Shown here piece by piece: positions 1-9,428 of a DNA stretch of 64,000 nucleotides (position 1 is the first letter of the stretch; each line of letters opens with the position of its first letter). Under the pieces are notes generated by a model, which worked only from the letters and a program-made list of their open reading frames with translations, searched no databases and had not been told where the DNA came from. A program made the position numbers and the translations under genes. Source of the stretch: Alteribacter keqinensis (GTDB lineage: Bacteria; Bacillota; Bacilli; Bacillales; Salisediminibacteriaceae); NCBI RefSeq assembly GCF_003710255.1, contig NZ_RHIB01000001.1, forward strand, positions 1,426,001 through 1,490,000, written 5' to 3'.

Positions 1-335
1 ACAAGAGTGCCACTCGTGTGCCCTGGTGCCGGGTGTACAACCATCCCGCGTGGTTTATTGACCACAAGGACATCGGCATCTTCGTATACAATATCAAGGT
101 TCAAGTCTTCAGCTGTAATTTCCAACTCTTCAGGCTCTGGTTCTTCAATGGTAATGGCATCATTTTCCTGTACTTTGTAGTTGCTTTTAACAGGATCTCC
201 ATTCACTTCAATATTACACTCAGCAATCAGATGCTGAATCTGTGAGCGCGAGAACTGGTCAAAAGAATCTGCAAGTACTTTGTCAATGCGCTTTCCTTTT
301 TGTTCTGCTGTTATTGTTACATTAAATTCATTCAT
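1..335 (-). CDS. ylyB: RluA-family 23S rRNA pseudouridine synthase, N-terminal part (window edge)
   Basis: The gene starts at ATG 335 and runs off the left edge of the window, so only about 111 N-terminal residues are visible. These comprise an S4-like RNA-binding domain (about residues 15-60, with the FSRSQIQHLI helix) and the beginning of the catalytic domain, including VVNKPRGMVVHPAPGH. This is the pattern of RluD/RluA-type pseudouridine synthases, which isomerise uridines in rRNA. The catalytic HRLDxxTSG motif lies outside the window. The start overlaps the lspA stop as ATGA, implying translational coupling. The lspA-ylyB order matches B. subtilis. The family is certain; the exact target uridines are not known from the sequence. 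Confidence 0.9.
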   Translation of the reverse strand, partial: MNEFNVTITAEQKGKRIDKVLADSFDQFSRSQIQHLIAECNIEVNGDPVKSNYKVQENDAITIEEPEPEELEITAEDLNLDIVYEDADVLVVNKPRGMVVHPAPGHTSGTL

Positions 336-805
336 TTATTTTTCCCCTGCTTCTTTTCTTCTTTAAATACGTGAATAATAAGTAAACCTACACCAACAAC
401 GAGAGCCGAATCGGCTACATTAAAAATTGGAAAGTTGTATGAGCCGATATAAACATCGAGGAAGTCCACAACTTCTCCGAACAGTAAACGGTCAATAAAG
501 TTTCCGATGGCCCCGCCAAGTACCAGTCCCATACTAACACCGAATAACGTATTATTCTTTGCTTCTTTCTGGATATAATAAGGGACAATAATGAGGACCG
601 CAATCGTGGCAATCAGAAACAGCCACATCTGTCCCTGAAGCATGCCAAAAGCTGCCCCTGCGTTCCTGTGGGACGTAAGGTGAAAGACGTTTTCAATAAT
701 CGGAATCGACTGCCGGAGTTCCATATTCTGTACCACGAGCCATTTTGTAAACTGGTCCAGTATAATCACAATTACGGCAATGAAATAGTAGTAAAGAGTC
801 TTCAA
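332..805 (-). CDS. lspA: Lipoprotein signal peptidase (signal peptidase II)
   Basis: An aspartic protease of the cytoplasmic membrane that cleaves signal peptides from diacylglyceryl-modified prolipoproteins. The 157-residue product has four hydrophobic segments, an LDQFTKWLV motif in the first helix, the conserved NAGAAFG loop, GNFIDR and the catalytic NVADSA region near the C-terminus. I chose TTG at 805 because GGAGG lies 7-8 bases upstream; an in-frame upstream ATG (889) would add 28 residues with no ribosome-binding site and no counterpart in the family. It is coupled to ylyB by an ATGA overlap. Its position after ylyA and ileS is the same as in B. subtilis. Confidence 0.95.
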   Translation of the reverse strand: MKTLYYYFIAVIVIILDQFTKWLVVQNMELRQSIPIIENVFHLTSHRNAGAAFGMLQGQMWLFLIATIAVLIIVPYYIQKEAKNNTLFGVSMGLVLGGAIGNFIDRLLFGEVVDFLDVYIGSYNFPIFNVADSALVVGVGLLIIHVFKEEKKQGKNK

Positions 806-932
806 TTTTTTTCCTCCGTTCCAAACGTTTACCCTTCTGCATTTTAGCACAGGTTCGGCAACGTCACAATACGAAGACGGATGGGACACGTATGATCCGG
901 ATTTAGTTTACAGTAATATCATTATGTAAATC

Positions 933-960
933 AGACGGCATAATTTTAAACTGCCGTCCA
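933..960 (-). terminator. Weak hairpin between ylyA and lspA
   Basis: GACGGCA and TGCCGTC form a 7-bp stem in the ylyA-lspA gap. On the minus strand it is followed only by TGATTT, so it may be a weak terminator, a processing site or nothing. Confidence 0.3.
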
Positions 961-1030
961 ATAAAAAACTGTTACGTATTTCCATGCGGCTGATTCTGAT
1001 CATGCATTCAAAAAATTTAGGCTTCCGGGG

Positions 1031-1735
1031 CTATTCTTCTTCTTCACTTCCGGCCGTTTCAGAAGAATCCTCCGTCAGGCTGTTCACGTAATGGTTGTAA
1101 TGCTCATTCCGCTCAAACTTCACGCTGTCAGAGCCGTGATAGCCTTCCATGTCAGTGGACAGAAAACCCTCAAGGTCTTCAACATAGCCAACGAGTTCGG
1201 TCGAAGATTCCATGCCGAGTTCATCATAAACGCCATCAATTTCATTGAACTGGCTTACAGACTGAAGGCTGTCTTCCGCATCAAACTCCGTTTCCGTATC
1301 ATCGTTATCGTAGTTGTAACGGTCAAACCCTCCGAGTACCTGTTCTTCTGACGGCCGGTCATAATACGCCTCGTCCGACCCTCTCCGCTCTGCGTGTTCA
1401 ATGGTTGTTCTTGCAAGGGGATTTGCTTCAAGTCGCTCAGCTGGAATCGGTGTACCGGTTTTTTCGCAGATACCGTACGTTCCTGCTTCGATACGGGCAA
1501 GTGCTTCATTAATATTTTGGAGATGATTTTTTACCTGCTCATGAAGGGCAAGGTCTTTGCTTCTCTCAAAAAGTTCCGTGCCGCTGTCTGCAGGGTGGTT
1601 ATCGTAATTTGAAATCTCACCGGTCTGATCTCTCATTGACTGGTCGAGACCAAACTTATCCATACTTTCAAGATGCTTAAGGACTTCGAATTTTTCTTCA
1701 GTGAGCTTTGCTTTCAGTTGGTCAAACTGTCCCAT
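1031..1735 (-). CDS. ylyA: DksA/TraR-type zinc-finger RNA polymerase-binding protein YlyA
   Basis: The 234-residue protein has an N-terminal coiled coil (QFDQLKAKLTEEKFEVLKHL) and a degenerate C4-type finger region around GTYGICEKTGTPIPAERL, in which only one of the usual cysteines is present. It ends in a long acidic tail. In B. subtilis YlyA is an RNA polymerase-binding protein that influences germination genes late in sporulation; the same gene order (ileS-ylyA-lspA) supports orthology. I chose ATG 1735, preceded by AAAGGAGGAC. The frame stays open upstream to about 2044, but that extension runs through an intergenic repeat and gives low-complexity, non-conserved sequence. No zinc binding is expected if the missing cysteines are truly lost. 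Confidence 0.85.
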   Translation of the reverse strand: MGQFDQLKAKLTEEKFEVLKHLESMDKFGLDQSMRDQTGEISNYDNHPADSGTELFERSKDLALHEQVKNHLQNINEALARIEAGTYGICEKTGTPIPAERLEANPLARTTIEHAERRGSDEAYYDRPSEEQVLGGFDRYNYDNDDTETEFDAEDSLQSVSQFNEIDGVYDELGMESSTELVGYVEDLEGFLSTDMEGYHGSDSVKFERNEHYNHYVNSLTEDSSETAGSEEEE

Positions 1736-1913
1736 AGTGTGTCCTCCTTTCGAACAGGATTTTATGGACTCCTGATTATTTTCTCCTGTGAAAGTGCAGT
1801 TAGACGGGGGAAGTTTTGCTAGGTAAGGAAATGTAATGATTATTGCTTTTATCTTAGCTCTTTTCGTATAGATTATTGTTAGGTACGATGACATTAACAC
1901 AGTTATTGCAGAT

Positions 1914-2021
1914 GAAGCCTGCGTACCCTGCGCTTTCCGCGGGGGTGCTTTCTCACGCTTCTCGCTCCGGGGTCTCACCCTGGCCCCCACTCCCGCAGGA
2001 GTCTTCGGGTACTCCGGCTTC
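1914..2021. repeat. GC-rich palindromic intergenic repeat
   Basis: Imperfect palindrome upstream of ylyA. The outer arms GAAGCCTGCGTACCC and GGGTACTCCGGCTTC are inverted copies. The core shares CTTTCCGCGGG, CTCCGGGGTCTCACC and CCCGCAGGAGTC with other repeats in this window. It explains the spurious open frame upstream of ylyA. Confidence 0.75.
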
Positions 2022-2214
2022 TTCAACCTTTTACGAAAAGTCACAATCTTAGCGAAAACAGCCTTTTTTTATTGATTTTTATCATTCAGCTGCGTGTTTC
2101 TACGTTTAGATTTGGTTTTTTTACACTTAAGCGTACTGATTTTACTGTTAATCCATCCGATTTTACACTTTCATGCAGTTATTTTACAGTTAGCCAGTCA
2201 TACGAGAACCCTTT

Positions 2215-2391
2215 GGCTCTGTTTAACTCTAGTGTTTATTTCCGCTCATTGCACTTTCTGCGGGGCGCCGGTGAGCCTCCTCATGCTCCGCACTCCGGGG
2301 TCTCACCATTCCACCTGATCAAGCAGGAGTGTCGCGCATTCGCTGCAATCAACTTCTTTTAAAATATCAACAATGATCTTTTAACACAGCC
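2215..2391. repeat. Palindromic repeat with GGCTCTGTT ends, full-length copy
   Basis: A 177-bp element ending GGCTCTGTTTAA at the left and TTTAACACAGCC at the right, that is, imperfect terminal inverted repeats. The interior holds TTTCCGCTCATTGC, CTCCGGGGTCTCACC and GCAGGAGTGTCGCGCATTCGCTGCAATCAAC. Related copies occur near 9921, 14748, 34177, 39060, 53668, 53862 and 58163. No coding capacity. No target duplication is visible around this copy. Confidence 0.8.
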
Positions 2392-2395
2392 AAAC

Positions 2396-2441
2396 AAAAA
2401 AACCTCCAAAAGCACCTTTCCAGGACCTTTCAGAGGTTTTA
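2396..2441 (-). terminator. Intrinsic terminator after ileS
   Basis: On the minus strand AAAACCTC pairs with GGAGGTTTT across a loop of about 25 nt and is followed by a T run. It lies 15 bases beyond the ileS stop. Confidence 0.7.
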
Positions 2442-2455
2442 TTCGAACATATACT

Positions 2456-5212
2456 TTATACGTAGTGATTTTCTACAGTTTCAGCACAGCTTGAGCAAAG
2501 GCCCGGGTGCTTTTCACTGGACCCGATAGTCTTACTTACAACCCAGCATCGTTCACATGTTTCCCCTTCAGCAGGAGAGACAACAACACTGACGTTTTCG
2601 TATGACTTTGCTTCGGCAGGCGCACTGCCTTCTTCAAGGCTCACTTCTGATGCGATCAGAAGCTTATCAAGGTTAGGCAATTCTTTCAGTAAAACATAAT
2701 CGTCACCTTCAGCAAACACTCTTACATGTGCTGTAAGGGATTTTCCGATTACTTTTTCGCTTCGTGCTTCTTCAAGAGCCTTCAGAACGTCATCGCGGAG
2801 TTCCATGAAGCGGTCCCACTTCTTCGTAAGTTCACCTGCATTGGCATACTCCTTAACCTCAGGCATATCTGTAAGCTGGACGTTGGCTGCTTCTTTTTGC
2901 GGAAGCTCTTCCCACGCCTCATCTGTTGTATGGCTCAGGATCGGGCTCAGAAGCTTCAACAGGCTTACGAGCACTTCATACATAACCGTCTGAATGCCGC
3001 GGCGGGACGGATCATCTGCATGCTTGATATAAAGGGTATCTTTAGCAATATCCATATAAAACGAGCTCAGGTCGATGGTACAGAAGTTATGAACTTTGTG
3101 GTACACCTGTGCGAACTGGTAGCTGTCATAAGCTCCTCTTACGTCTTTGACAAGGTCATTAAGCTTTACGAGCATATAACGGTCAAGTTCGCTCAAATCA
3201 CCTTCAGCCACAGTATGGCGGGCCGGATCAAAGTCGTGCAGGTTGCCAAGCAGGAAACGGAACGTGTTACGGATCTTACGGTACACTTCAGCTACCTGTT
3301 TCAGAATGTTGTCGGATACTCTTACGTCAGACTGGTAGTCAACGCTTGCAACCCAAAGCCTTAGAATATCTGCACCGAGCTGGTTCATTACTTTATTCGG
3401 GATCACAACGTTACCGACACTTTTACTCATCTTGCGTCCTTCACCGTCAAGGGTAAATCCGTGACTGATAACAGCTTTGTACGGCGCTTTACCGGTAATA
3501 GCAACAGAAGTAGAAAGGGATGAGTTAAACCATCCGCGGTACTGGTCGGATCCTTCAAGATAAACATCAGCCGGACGCTGAAGTTCAGGACGCTCTACGA
3601 GTACACTCTGGTGGGACGATCCGGAATCAAACCATACATCCATGATGTCCATTTCTTTCGTAAATTCACCGTTCGGGCTGTGCTCAGACGTAAAACCTTC
3701 GGGCAGAAGGTCTTTTGTATCCCATTCAAACCAGATGTTTGAACCGTGTTCACGGAACAACGCACTTACATGATCAATTGTTTCATCAGTGATGATCGGT
3801 TCGCTGTTTTCTCCGTAAAAGATCGGGATCGGTACGCCCCACGCACGCTGACGGGAAATACACCAGTCACCTCGGTCACGTACCATGTTGTAAAGGCGCG
3901 TTTCGCCCCATTTCGGCAGCCACTCCACGTTGTTCACTTCACGGAGAAGGTCTTCACGGAAGTCTTTAATGGACGCAAACCATTGAGCGGTCGCTCGGAA
4001 AATAACCGGTTTTTTCGTACGCCAGTCATGGGGGTATGAGTGTGTCATAAAGGAAAGGTGTACAAGTGCCCCTGCTTCATCAAGTTTTTCTGTGATCGGT
4101 TTGTTGGCCGCATCATAGAAAAGACCTTCAAAGCCCGGTGCTTCCTCTGTCATAACTCCTTTATCATCAACTGGACAAAGAACGTCCAGTCCGTATTTCT
4201 GTCCGACGATGTAGTCGTCTTCTCCGTGGCCTGGTGCAGTGTGTACACACCCTGTACCGGCATCGAGAGTAACATGGTCACCTAAAATCACAAGGCTTTC
4301 ACGATCGTATAATGGGTGCTGTGCCACGACATTCTCAAGAGTTGCCCCTTTCATCGTGCGCTCAACGGTCACGTCTTCCCAGCCAATCGCTTCTGTAAGG
4401 CTTTCCAGGAGACCCTGGGCAACAACGTACTTCGCTCCTCCTGCATTTACAACTGCGTAATCAAGCTCTGGATGAACCGCAATTCCCAGGTTGGCAGGAA
4501 TCGTCCACGGAGTAGTCGTCCAGATCATGAGATTTTCCCCTTGTTCCAAAACGCCTTTTCCGTCTTTCACATCAAATGCAACGTAGATGGACGGAGAACG
4601 TTTGTCTTCGTACTCGATTTCTGCTTCAGCCAGGGCTGATTCGGATGACGGGCTCCAATAAACCGGCTTTTTGCCTTTATAGATATAACCCTTCTTCGCC
4701 ATTTCTCCAAATACCTTAATCTGCTGGGCTTCATAATCGTGAGTCAGGGTAATATAAGGGTTATCCCAGTCACCGCGTACCCCGAGGCGCTTAAACTGTT
4801 CACGCTGGCTGTCAACCTGACCGATTGCATACTCTTCACACTTCTGCCGGAATTCTGCAACGCTCAATTCCTTACGCTTTACTTTTCCTTTTTTCGTGAG
4901 AGCCGTTTCAATCGGAAGACCGTGTGTATCCCATCCGGGAACATACGGCGCGTTAAACCCTGTCATGGATTTATAGCGGACGATAAAGTCTTTTAATACT
5001 TTGTTTAAGGCATGGCCCATGTGAATATCGCCGTTCGCATATGGAGGTCCGTCATGTAAAACAAACAACGGACGTCCTTGTGTACGTTTCTGGACTTGCT
5101 CGTAAAGATTTTCTGATTCCCATTTTTCCTGAATGCCCGGCTCGCGGTTAGGCAGGTTGCCACGCATAGGAAACGCCGTTTTCGGCATAAGAAGGGTTTC
5201 TTTGTAGTTCAT
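2456..5212 (-). CDS. ileS: Isoleucyl-tRNA synthetase
   Basis: Class I aminoacyl-tRNA synthetase charging tRNA-Ile in the cytoplasm. The 918-residue product shows the HIGH-type signature [15 protein letters not shown] near the N-terminus, a large editing domain ([12 protein letters not shown] region), the KMSKS signature [10 protein letters not shown], and a C-terminal zinc-binding module with CERCW and CSSC. The length is normal for the bacterial type with a C-terminal zinc finger. I use ATG 5212 with AGGAGG 8-9 bases upstream; an upstream TTG at 5233 is in frame but overlaps the leader. A T-box leader (5288-5561) with an ATC specifier precedes it, so it is expected to be induced when uncharged tRNA-Ile accumulates. 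Confidence 0.98.
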   Translation of the reverse strand: MNYKETLLMPKTAFPMRGNLPNREPGIQEKWESENLYEQVQKRTQGRPLFVLHDGPPYANGDIHMGHALNKVLKDFIVRYKSMTGFNAPYVPGWDTHGLPIETALTKKGKVKRKELSVAEFRQKCEEYAIGQVDSQREQFKRLGVRGDWDNPYITLTHDYEAQQIKVFGEMAKKGYIYKGKKPVYWSPSSESALAEAEIEYEDKRSPSIYVAFDVKDGKGVLEQGENLMIWTTTPWTIPANLGIAVHPELDYAVVNAGGAKYVVAQGLLESLTEAIGWEDVTVERTMKGATLENVVAQHPLYDRESLVILGDHVTLDAGTGCVHTAPGHGEDDYIVGQKYGLDVLCPVDDKGVMTEEAPGFEGLFYDAANKPITEKLDEAGALVHLSFMTHSYPHDWRTKKPVIFRATAQWFASIKDFREDLLREVNNVEWLPKWGETRLYNMVRDRGDWCISRQRAWGVPIPIFYGENSEPIITDETIDHVSALFREHGSNIWFEWDTKDLLPEGFTSEHSPNGEFTKEMDIMDVWFDSGSSHQSVLVERPELQRPADVYLEGSDQYRGWFNSSLSTSVAITGKAPYKAVISHGFTLDGEGRKMSKSVGNVVIPNKVMNQLGADILRLWVASVDYQSDVRVSDNILKQVAEVYRKIRNTFRFLLGNLHDFDPARHTVAEGDLSELDRYMLVKLNDLVKDVRGAYDSYQFAQVYHKVHNFCTIDLSSFYMDIAKDTLYIKHADDPSRRGIQTVMYEVLVSLLKLLSPILSHTTDEAWEELPQKEAANVQLTDMPEVKEYANAGELTKKWDRFMELRDDVLKALEEARSEKVIGKSLTAHVRVFAEGDDYVLLKELPNLDKLLIASEVSLEEGSAPAEAKSYENVSVVVSPAEGETCERCWVVSKTIGSSEKHPGLCSSCAETVENHYV

Positions 5213-5287
5213 TGTTCTTCCTCCTGTATTCAAAGTGCTCAGCTGAGCTTAACAGGGCAGCGTCATCAGGCTTTGTTCATTGAAAAC

Positions 5288-5561
5288 AAAAAAACTCCTC
5301 ATCCCAGTAGGGACGAGAAGTTATACCCGTGGTACCACCCTAATGAACGGAAGGCTTACCGTTCACTTAACGCATTCGTAACGTGAATGATACGACACAG
5401 CTTACTCCGGATTTCCGTTTCAATGTGTGACTCAAGGGTGATGTTCTGTTTATCCCGTAAGCCGGGCTTTCACCATCCCCGGTCGCTTCGTCTCTACGGA
5501 CTGATAAACATACTGTCCCTGTCAAGGTCGTTTGTATTAACTTTCATTATCGGCATGCATG
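5288..5561 (-). promoter_or_regulatory. T-box riboswitch leader, isoleucine (ATC) specifier
   Basis: Read on the minus strand, the leader has the T-box core GGTGGTACCACG (5328-5339), followed by an intrinsic terminator with a 13-bp stem and a T run (5288-5322). Stem I contains the GGTGAAAGCCCGG element. The specifier loop reads GAACATCACCC, in which ATC (5440-5442) is an isoleucine codon. This matches the downstream ileS: uncharged tRNA-Ile is expected to pair with the specifier and the T-box bulge, stabilise the antiterminator and allow transcription. Confidence 0.95.
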
Positions 5562-5567
5562 TTAGAA

Positions 5568-5596
5568 ATTATAAGGGAAAATTCAAAAAAGCGCAA
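5568..5596 (-). promoter_or_regulatory. SigA-type promoter of the ileS T-box transcript
   Basis: On the minus strand TTGCGC (5591-5596) and a perfect TATAAT (5568-5573) are separated by 17 bp, directly upstream of the T-box. The -35 lies only about a dozen bases after the divIVA stop. Confidence 0.8.
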
Positions 5597-5607
5597 CCGG
5601 AAGGCCA

Positions 5608-6111
5608 TCAGCCTTTTGCGTTCTCATAGGCCTCGTCTGCTTCTTCCACTCCGCGGCCGAGATCATCCCACTCATCTCCAGTAAGCATTTCAAGCTGCGC
5701 TTCGAGAAGCATCTTAAAACGGGTACGGTAGACTTTGGACTGTTTTTTAAGCTCTTCAATTTCGAGAGCGATTTTTCGGGATTTTGCTAAAGACTCATTA
5801 ATGATGCGGTCTGCATTCTTTTCCGCTTCCTTGATGATCAGCTTTGCTTCTTTATCAGCGCTTCGTTTAACTTCTTCTGCTGTTTCCTGAGCAACGAAAA
5901 TCGATTTGTTCAGCGTTGTTTCCAGGTTGGAGAAGTGGTCAAGCCTTTCCTCAAGGTCACTTACTTTATCAAAAAGTTCTTTCTTTTCCCGAATCACCAT
6001 TTCATAGTCTTTGATTACCTGATCTAAAAATTCGTTCACTTCGTCTTCGTCATACCCCCGGAATCCACGGGTAAATTCTTTATTATGAATATCGAGCGGC
6101 GTTAGCGGCAT
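5608..6111 (-). CDS. divIVA: Cell-division and polarity protein DivIVA
   Basis: A curvature-sensing coiled-coil scaffold that binds negatively curved membrane at septa and poles and recruits MinJ/MinD and, in sporulation, RacA. The 167-residue protein begins with the family hallmark PLTPLDIHNKEFTRGFRGYD and VNEFLDQVIKDYE, the membrane-binding and first coiled-coil part. Two further coiled-coil stretches follow, to about residue 150, with a short acidic tail. I chose ATG 6111 with GGAGGTG upstream; the ATG at 6126 overlaps that ribosome-binding site. It is preceded by ylmH and followed by ileS as in B. subtilis. Confidence 0.97.
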   Translation of the reverse strand: MPLTPLDIHNKEFTRGFRGYDEDEVNEFLDQVIKDYEMVIREKKELFDKVSDLEERLDHFSNLETTLNKSIFVAQETAEEVKRSADKEAKLIIKEAEKNADRIINESLAKSRKIALEIEELKKQSKVYRTRFKMLLEAQLEMLTGDEWDDLGRGVEEADEAYENAKG

Positions 6112-6211
6112 TTCAGGCACCTCCATTTATAATCGTGTTGTTTCCAGCTTATGTACTACTGGCATTTATTCGACACCGTCAGAATGATTTCCTTCTTTTG
6201 TGTCAATTTTC

Positions 6212-6988
6212 TTATTCAGGAAATCCTATAATAAGCCTTACCCGGTCTTTTTTCGTTACGCCTTCTTCAGCAATGATTTTACCACGGCCTTTCCCCCGCA
6301 CGGAAAGTACATCTCCCGGCATGAGGCGCATCGATTTATCCGTTGTTACCTTCCAGTTCACTTTTACAAGCTCTCCGTCAATGATCGTTTTCATTTTCGA
6401 ACGAGAAACATTGAACATCTCAGAAGCAACGGTGTCGAGTCTCATAGATGACACGGTAATCATGGATTCTCTCCATGTATCACCTGCTTCAAGTATCCGG
6501 TCAAGGGAAATTCTCTCCAGATCCACTGAGGATTTCCCGATTTTCTGAACGTTCATTTCGATATAATCACTAACCTCTTCTGCGCAGGCAAACTGCAGCG
6601 TCGTACCGTCCTGAATGATGTCACCGAATTTCTCACGCTTTAACCCTAGGTTCATTAAGGCCCCAAGTACCTGCGGGTGTTCTATCGATACGAATTTGCC
6701 CGGGTAGTGAACCTGGAAAAGAACGATGGCGAAATCGTCATCCGATGCCTGATAATAATCAGGAAAGATCATGGCACGCTTTCTTTCGGTACCTTTCCCG
6801 CCCCCAAAAAAGCGGATCATAACATCCCCTTGTGAGCCAATCAGATTTTCGGCAATCATCTGCTGTCTCGGATCTAGAAAATCCGTCAGCTTCGGACTGT
6901 ACTGATCCTCACATGTCTGTTTCCAATCCATAACCTGATCTACAAACGCGTGCTCGTCTTTTCTGTAATGTTCGTAAACACTCAACAT
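6212..6988 (-). CDS. ylmH: S4-domain RNA-binding protein YlmH
   Basis: A 258-residue protein with an N-terminal YlmH domain (GDVMIRFFGGG segment) and a C-terminal S4 RNA-binding fold (RLDTVASEMFNVSRSKMKTII, about residues 180-240). Family members bind ribosomes and have been linked to ribosome rescue and to cell division through their dcw-linked position. The start is ATG 6988 with GGAGGG upstream; the TTG at 7000 lies within that site. It follows ylmG and sepF in the conserved divisome-linked ylm group. Nothing unusual in length. Confidence 0.92.
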   Translation of the reverse strand: MLSVYEHYRKDEHAFVDQVMDWKQTCEDQYSPKLTDFLDPRQQMIAENLIGSQGDVMIRFFGGGKGTERKRAMIFPDYYQASDDDFAIVLFQVHYPGKFVSIEHPQVLGALMNLGLKREKFGDIIQDGTTLQFACAEEVSDYIEMNVQKIGKSSVDLERISLDRILEAGDTWRESMITVSSMRLDTVASEMFNVSRSKMKTIIDGELVKVNWKVTTDKSMRLMPGDVLSVRGKGRGKIIAEEGVTKKDRVRLIIGFPE

Positions 6989-7038
6989 TAAACCCTCCAA
7001 CTCAAAAAGGCGCTGACATTACGCCGCGCCTCTGACTA

Positions 7039-7302
7039 TTAAACAAACCAGCCGGCAATCACATGAAGTCCCGAACGGGCAAAGTTGAGAACCAACAGGG
7101 CTACAATCGGGGAGATATCAATCATACCGAGTGGAGGAATAATATTTCTAAATGGCGTAAGGTACGGTTCTACTAACCTTCCAACCATTTGTCCAAATGA
7201 AGATTCCTTAAGATTCGGCACCCATGACATGAAGATATAAATAAATACTAAGAAGGAATAGAACATCATAAGTGTCGATATTGCATTGATTACTGTTATC
7301 AT
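7039..7302 (-). CDS. ylmG: YggT-family membrane protein YlmG
   Basis: A small integral membrane protein of about 87 residues with two hydrophobic segments flanking a WVPNLKESSFG loop, which matches the YggT/YlmG family conserved beside sepF in Gram-positive bacteria and in plastids. Its biochemical role is not established; the neighbourhood suggests a part in division or membrane organisation. ATG 7302 is preferred because AGGTAGG lies at normal distance; the in-frame GTG at 7311 is too close to it. Confidence 0.88.
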   Translation of the reverse strand: MITVINAISTLMMFYSFLVFIYIFMSWVPNLKESSFGQMVGRLVEPYLTPFRNIIPPLGMIDISPIVALLVLNFARSGLHVIAGWFV

Positions 7303-7315
7303 TACATTCACCTAC

Positions 7316-7771
7316 CTAAAAATTCTGTCTGTCATCTGAGAATATTTCTGAAATTGATCCGGTCACATCCACGTTATCCGGTGTGCATAGGAAGATGTTC
7401 ATCCCGAGTTTCTGAATATCTCCTCCAATAGCATACACTGTTCCGCTTAAAAAATCGACGACTCTTTTTGCCTGGTCGTTATGAATGCGCTGGAGGTTGA
7501 TGACCACTGCTTTACGGTTCTTCAAGTGGTCGGCAATATCCTGGCACTCGTCATAACTGTGGGGTTCAATAAGCATCACCTTTGCACTGTTGGACTGCTG
7601 GATGCTCGCTAAAGAAACAACATTTCCTTTTTCCTTTTTATCATAGGAAGGGCGTTCTTCCCGCTCTCTCTCCTGAGGATAGGAAGGCTCGTCATAGCTC
7701 TCTGAAACCTGCTCCTCTACGTACTCGTCTTCCATCTCGAAAAAACGTTTTAATTTCGTTTTAATTCCCAT
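7316..7771 (-). CDS. sepF: Cell-division protein SepF
   Basis: SepF binds FtsZ and anchors and bundles it at the membrane, overlapping in function with FtsA. The 151-residue protein has the expected architecture: an N-terminal amphipathic membrane-targeting helix ([12 protein letters not shown]), a disordered charged linker (residues 15-50), and a C-terminal globular domain with [12 protein letters not shown] and [12 protein letters not shown], which forms the FtsZ-binding dimer. The start is ATG 7771 with GGGGAGATG upstream. It lies between ylmE and ylmG, as in B. subtilis. Confidence 0.96.
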   Translation of the reverse strand: MGIKTKLKRFFEMEDEYVEEQVSESYDEPSYPQEREREERPSYDKKEKGNVVSLASIQQSNSAKVMLIEPHSYDECQDIADHLKNRKAVVINLQRIHNDQAKRVVDFLSGTVYAIGGDIQKLGMNIFLCTPDNVDVTGSISEIFSDDRQNF

Positions 7772-7800
7772 CTCGCATCTCCCCTTCTCATAACATTTAA

Positions 7801-8484
7801 TTACGATTCATTTCCGACAAGTGCAGAACCGATCCGTACAAATGTAGCCCCTTCTTCCACTGCCACTTCAAAATCATTGCTCATACCCATGGACAAATCC
7901 CGGCACGGTGCATGAGGATAATTTCTTTTTTCCACTTCTTCTTTAAGCTCTCTCAGACGCCGGAAATAAGGTCTTACTTCCTCCGGGTCATCCACAAATG
8001 GTGCCATCGTCATGAGACCCGCCACTTCAATAACAGGATAGCTTCTCAGTTCTTCAATAAACGGCAAAACGTCATCCGGCTCAAGTCCAGATTTGGACTC
8101 CTCTCCGGAAACATTCACCTGAACAAAACACTTAAGAGGGGCTTGTCCTGTGTGGCGCTTTTGCAGTTCCTTCGCAAGACTCATCCGGTCCAGGGAATGA
8201 AGGTAGTCAAACTTCCCAATCATATGTTTGACTTTTTTACTCTGAAGGCTGCCGATAAAGTGCCATGTGCCGAGGTCCGGAATCGCATCACGCTTTTCAG
8301 TACCGCCTTCAACACGATTTTCACCAATATGACGGATGCCTGCCTGAAGAGCTTCCTTTGTCCTTTCCAGGCTTACGTATTTGGTTACTGCAACAACATG
8401 AACCCCCTGCGGCTCTCTGTGTACTCTCTCTGAAGCTTTTTTGATGCGCTCCTGAATCGAAATCAGGTTATCTTTAACATTCAC
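7801..8484 (-). CDS. ylmE: YggS-family pyridoxal phosphate homeostasis protein
   Basis: A single-domain fold-type III PLP-binding protein of 227 residues. The PLP-binding lysine is in [11 protein letters not shown] near residue 36; [29 protein letters not shown] and [23 protein letters not shown] are all standard YggS motifs. The family has no known catalytic activity and buffers free PLP, with effects on amino-acid metabolism. The start is GTG 8484 with AAGGAGG upstream. It is co-transcribed with ylmD and sepF by position. Confidence 0.95.
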   Translation of the reverse strand: MNVKDNLISIQERIKKASERVHREPQGVHVVAVTKYVSLERTKEALQAGIRHIGENRVEGGTEKRDAIPDLGTWHFIGSLQSKKVKHMIGKFDYLHSLDRMSLAKELQKRHTGQAPLKCFVQVNVSGEESKSGLEPDDVLPFIEELRSYPVIEVAGLMTMAPFVDDPEEVRPYFRRLRELKEEVEKRNYPHAPCRDLSMGMSNDFEVAVEEGATFVRIGSALVGNES

Positions 8485-8517
8485 AGTGATGCCTCCTTAT
8501 GCCAAGGCGGGTAATGG

Positions 8518-9354
8518 TTATTTCATTCCGATAAAACTCATCATTCTTCCTGTGTTCCCCTGATCGCGGCGATGGGAATAAAACAGGTCTGCCTGTTCGT
8601 ATGTACAGTAAGATGAAGTATAAATCCGGTCTTCTTTTACCCCGTGGGAACGAAGCAGTTTCCGGTTCACTTCCTTAAGGTCAAGAAGATAATGATGCTG
8701 AGTAGTTTCTTTTGCAACTTCTCCCGCATTTCCGAGCGGCAGCTTTCCTACTTCATTCATGACCCGTTCATCAACTTCATAACAGGGCATAGAAATAGAA
8801 GGACCAATAGCCGCCAGTATCTCACCCTCTTCTGCACCGGCTTCTTTAAACGCTTCAATCATGCTTCCGGCAATGTTAGCCACCGTGCCTTTCCATCCTG
8901 CATGGGCAAGACCTGTCAGCCCCACTTTCGGGGCAAAGAAATACAGGGGTACACAATCAGCATACATACTTGTCAGAAGAATTCCTTTTTCCCTTGTAAA
9001 AATCCCGTCTGTTTCAGGAATGGCCGTGCTTTGTGAAGTTGCTCCTGTACCTTTATGTTTTTGTGTAATTTCGACTATACGACTGCCGTGAACCTGCTCT
9101 GATACGACACAGCTGTCCAGGGAGAATCCTGCAGTCTCTGTTAAAAGCTTACGGTTATTTATCACGTCACGATACTCATCATCTGTATGTAAGCCGAGGT
9201 TCAATGTGTCGTAGGGAGACTGGCTTGTCCCGCCTTGGCGGGTGGAAAAACCGGCTTCCAGCTCTGCATTTTCCTCACTGGCTGCCTTTATAAATGGTGC
9301 AATTTGTAAATATAAAGGGGAGCCTGATCGTATAAAAGGTTCGTTTTTCGCCAT
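8518..9354 (-). CDS. ylmD: Polyphenol oxidase/PgeF-family purine nucleoside phosphorylase YlmD
   Basis: A YfiH/PgeF-family (DUF152) protein of 278 residues. Conserved metal and active-site residues are visible in EQVHGS, MYADCVPLYFF, LAHAGWKGTVAN and the C-terminal DLFYSHRRDQGNTGRMMSFI. Members have been described as purine nucleoside phosphorylase/adenosine deaminase-type enzymes and as peptidoglycan-editing factors; which applies here cannot be read from the sequence. The start is ATG 9354, with GGGGG 5-10 bases upstream; ATG 9360 is too close to it. It sits upstream of ylmE in the ylm group. Confidence 0.92.
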   Translation of the reverse strand: MAKNEPFIRSGSPLYLQIAPFIKAASEENAELEAGFSTRQGGTSQSPYDTLNLGLHTDDEYRDVINNRKLLTETAGFSLDSCVVSEQVHGSRIVEITQKHKGTGATSQSTAIPETDGIFTREKGILLTSMYADCVPLYFFAPKVGLTGLAHAGWKGTVANIAGSMIEAFKEAGAEEGEILAAIGPSISMPCYEVDERVMNEVGKLPLGNAGEVAKETTQHHYLLDLKEVNRKLLRSHGVKEDRIYTSSYCTYEQADLFYSHRRDQGNTGRMMSFIGMK

Positions 9355-9428
9355 AATCATACCCCCGGATTGTTGTTTCTTTCTATTCTACCATTTTTTT
9401 TATCCGTGCGGAACAAATGAAGTGCTTT

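Noticed and set aside
1736-2044. N-terminal extension of about 100 residues in frame with ylyA
   Set aside because: It reads through a GC-rich palindromic repeat, has no ribosome-binding site, and YlyA homologues start at the ATG at 1735.
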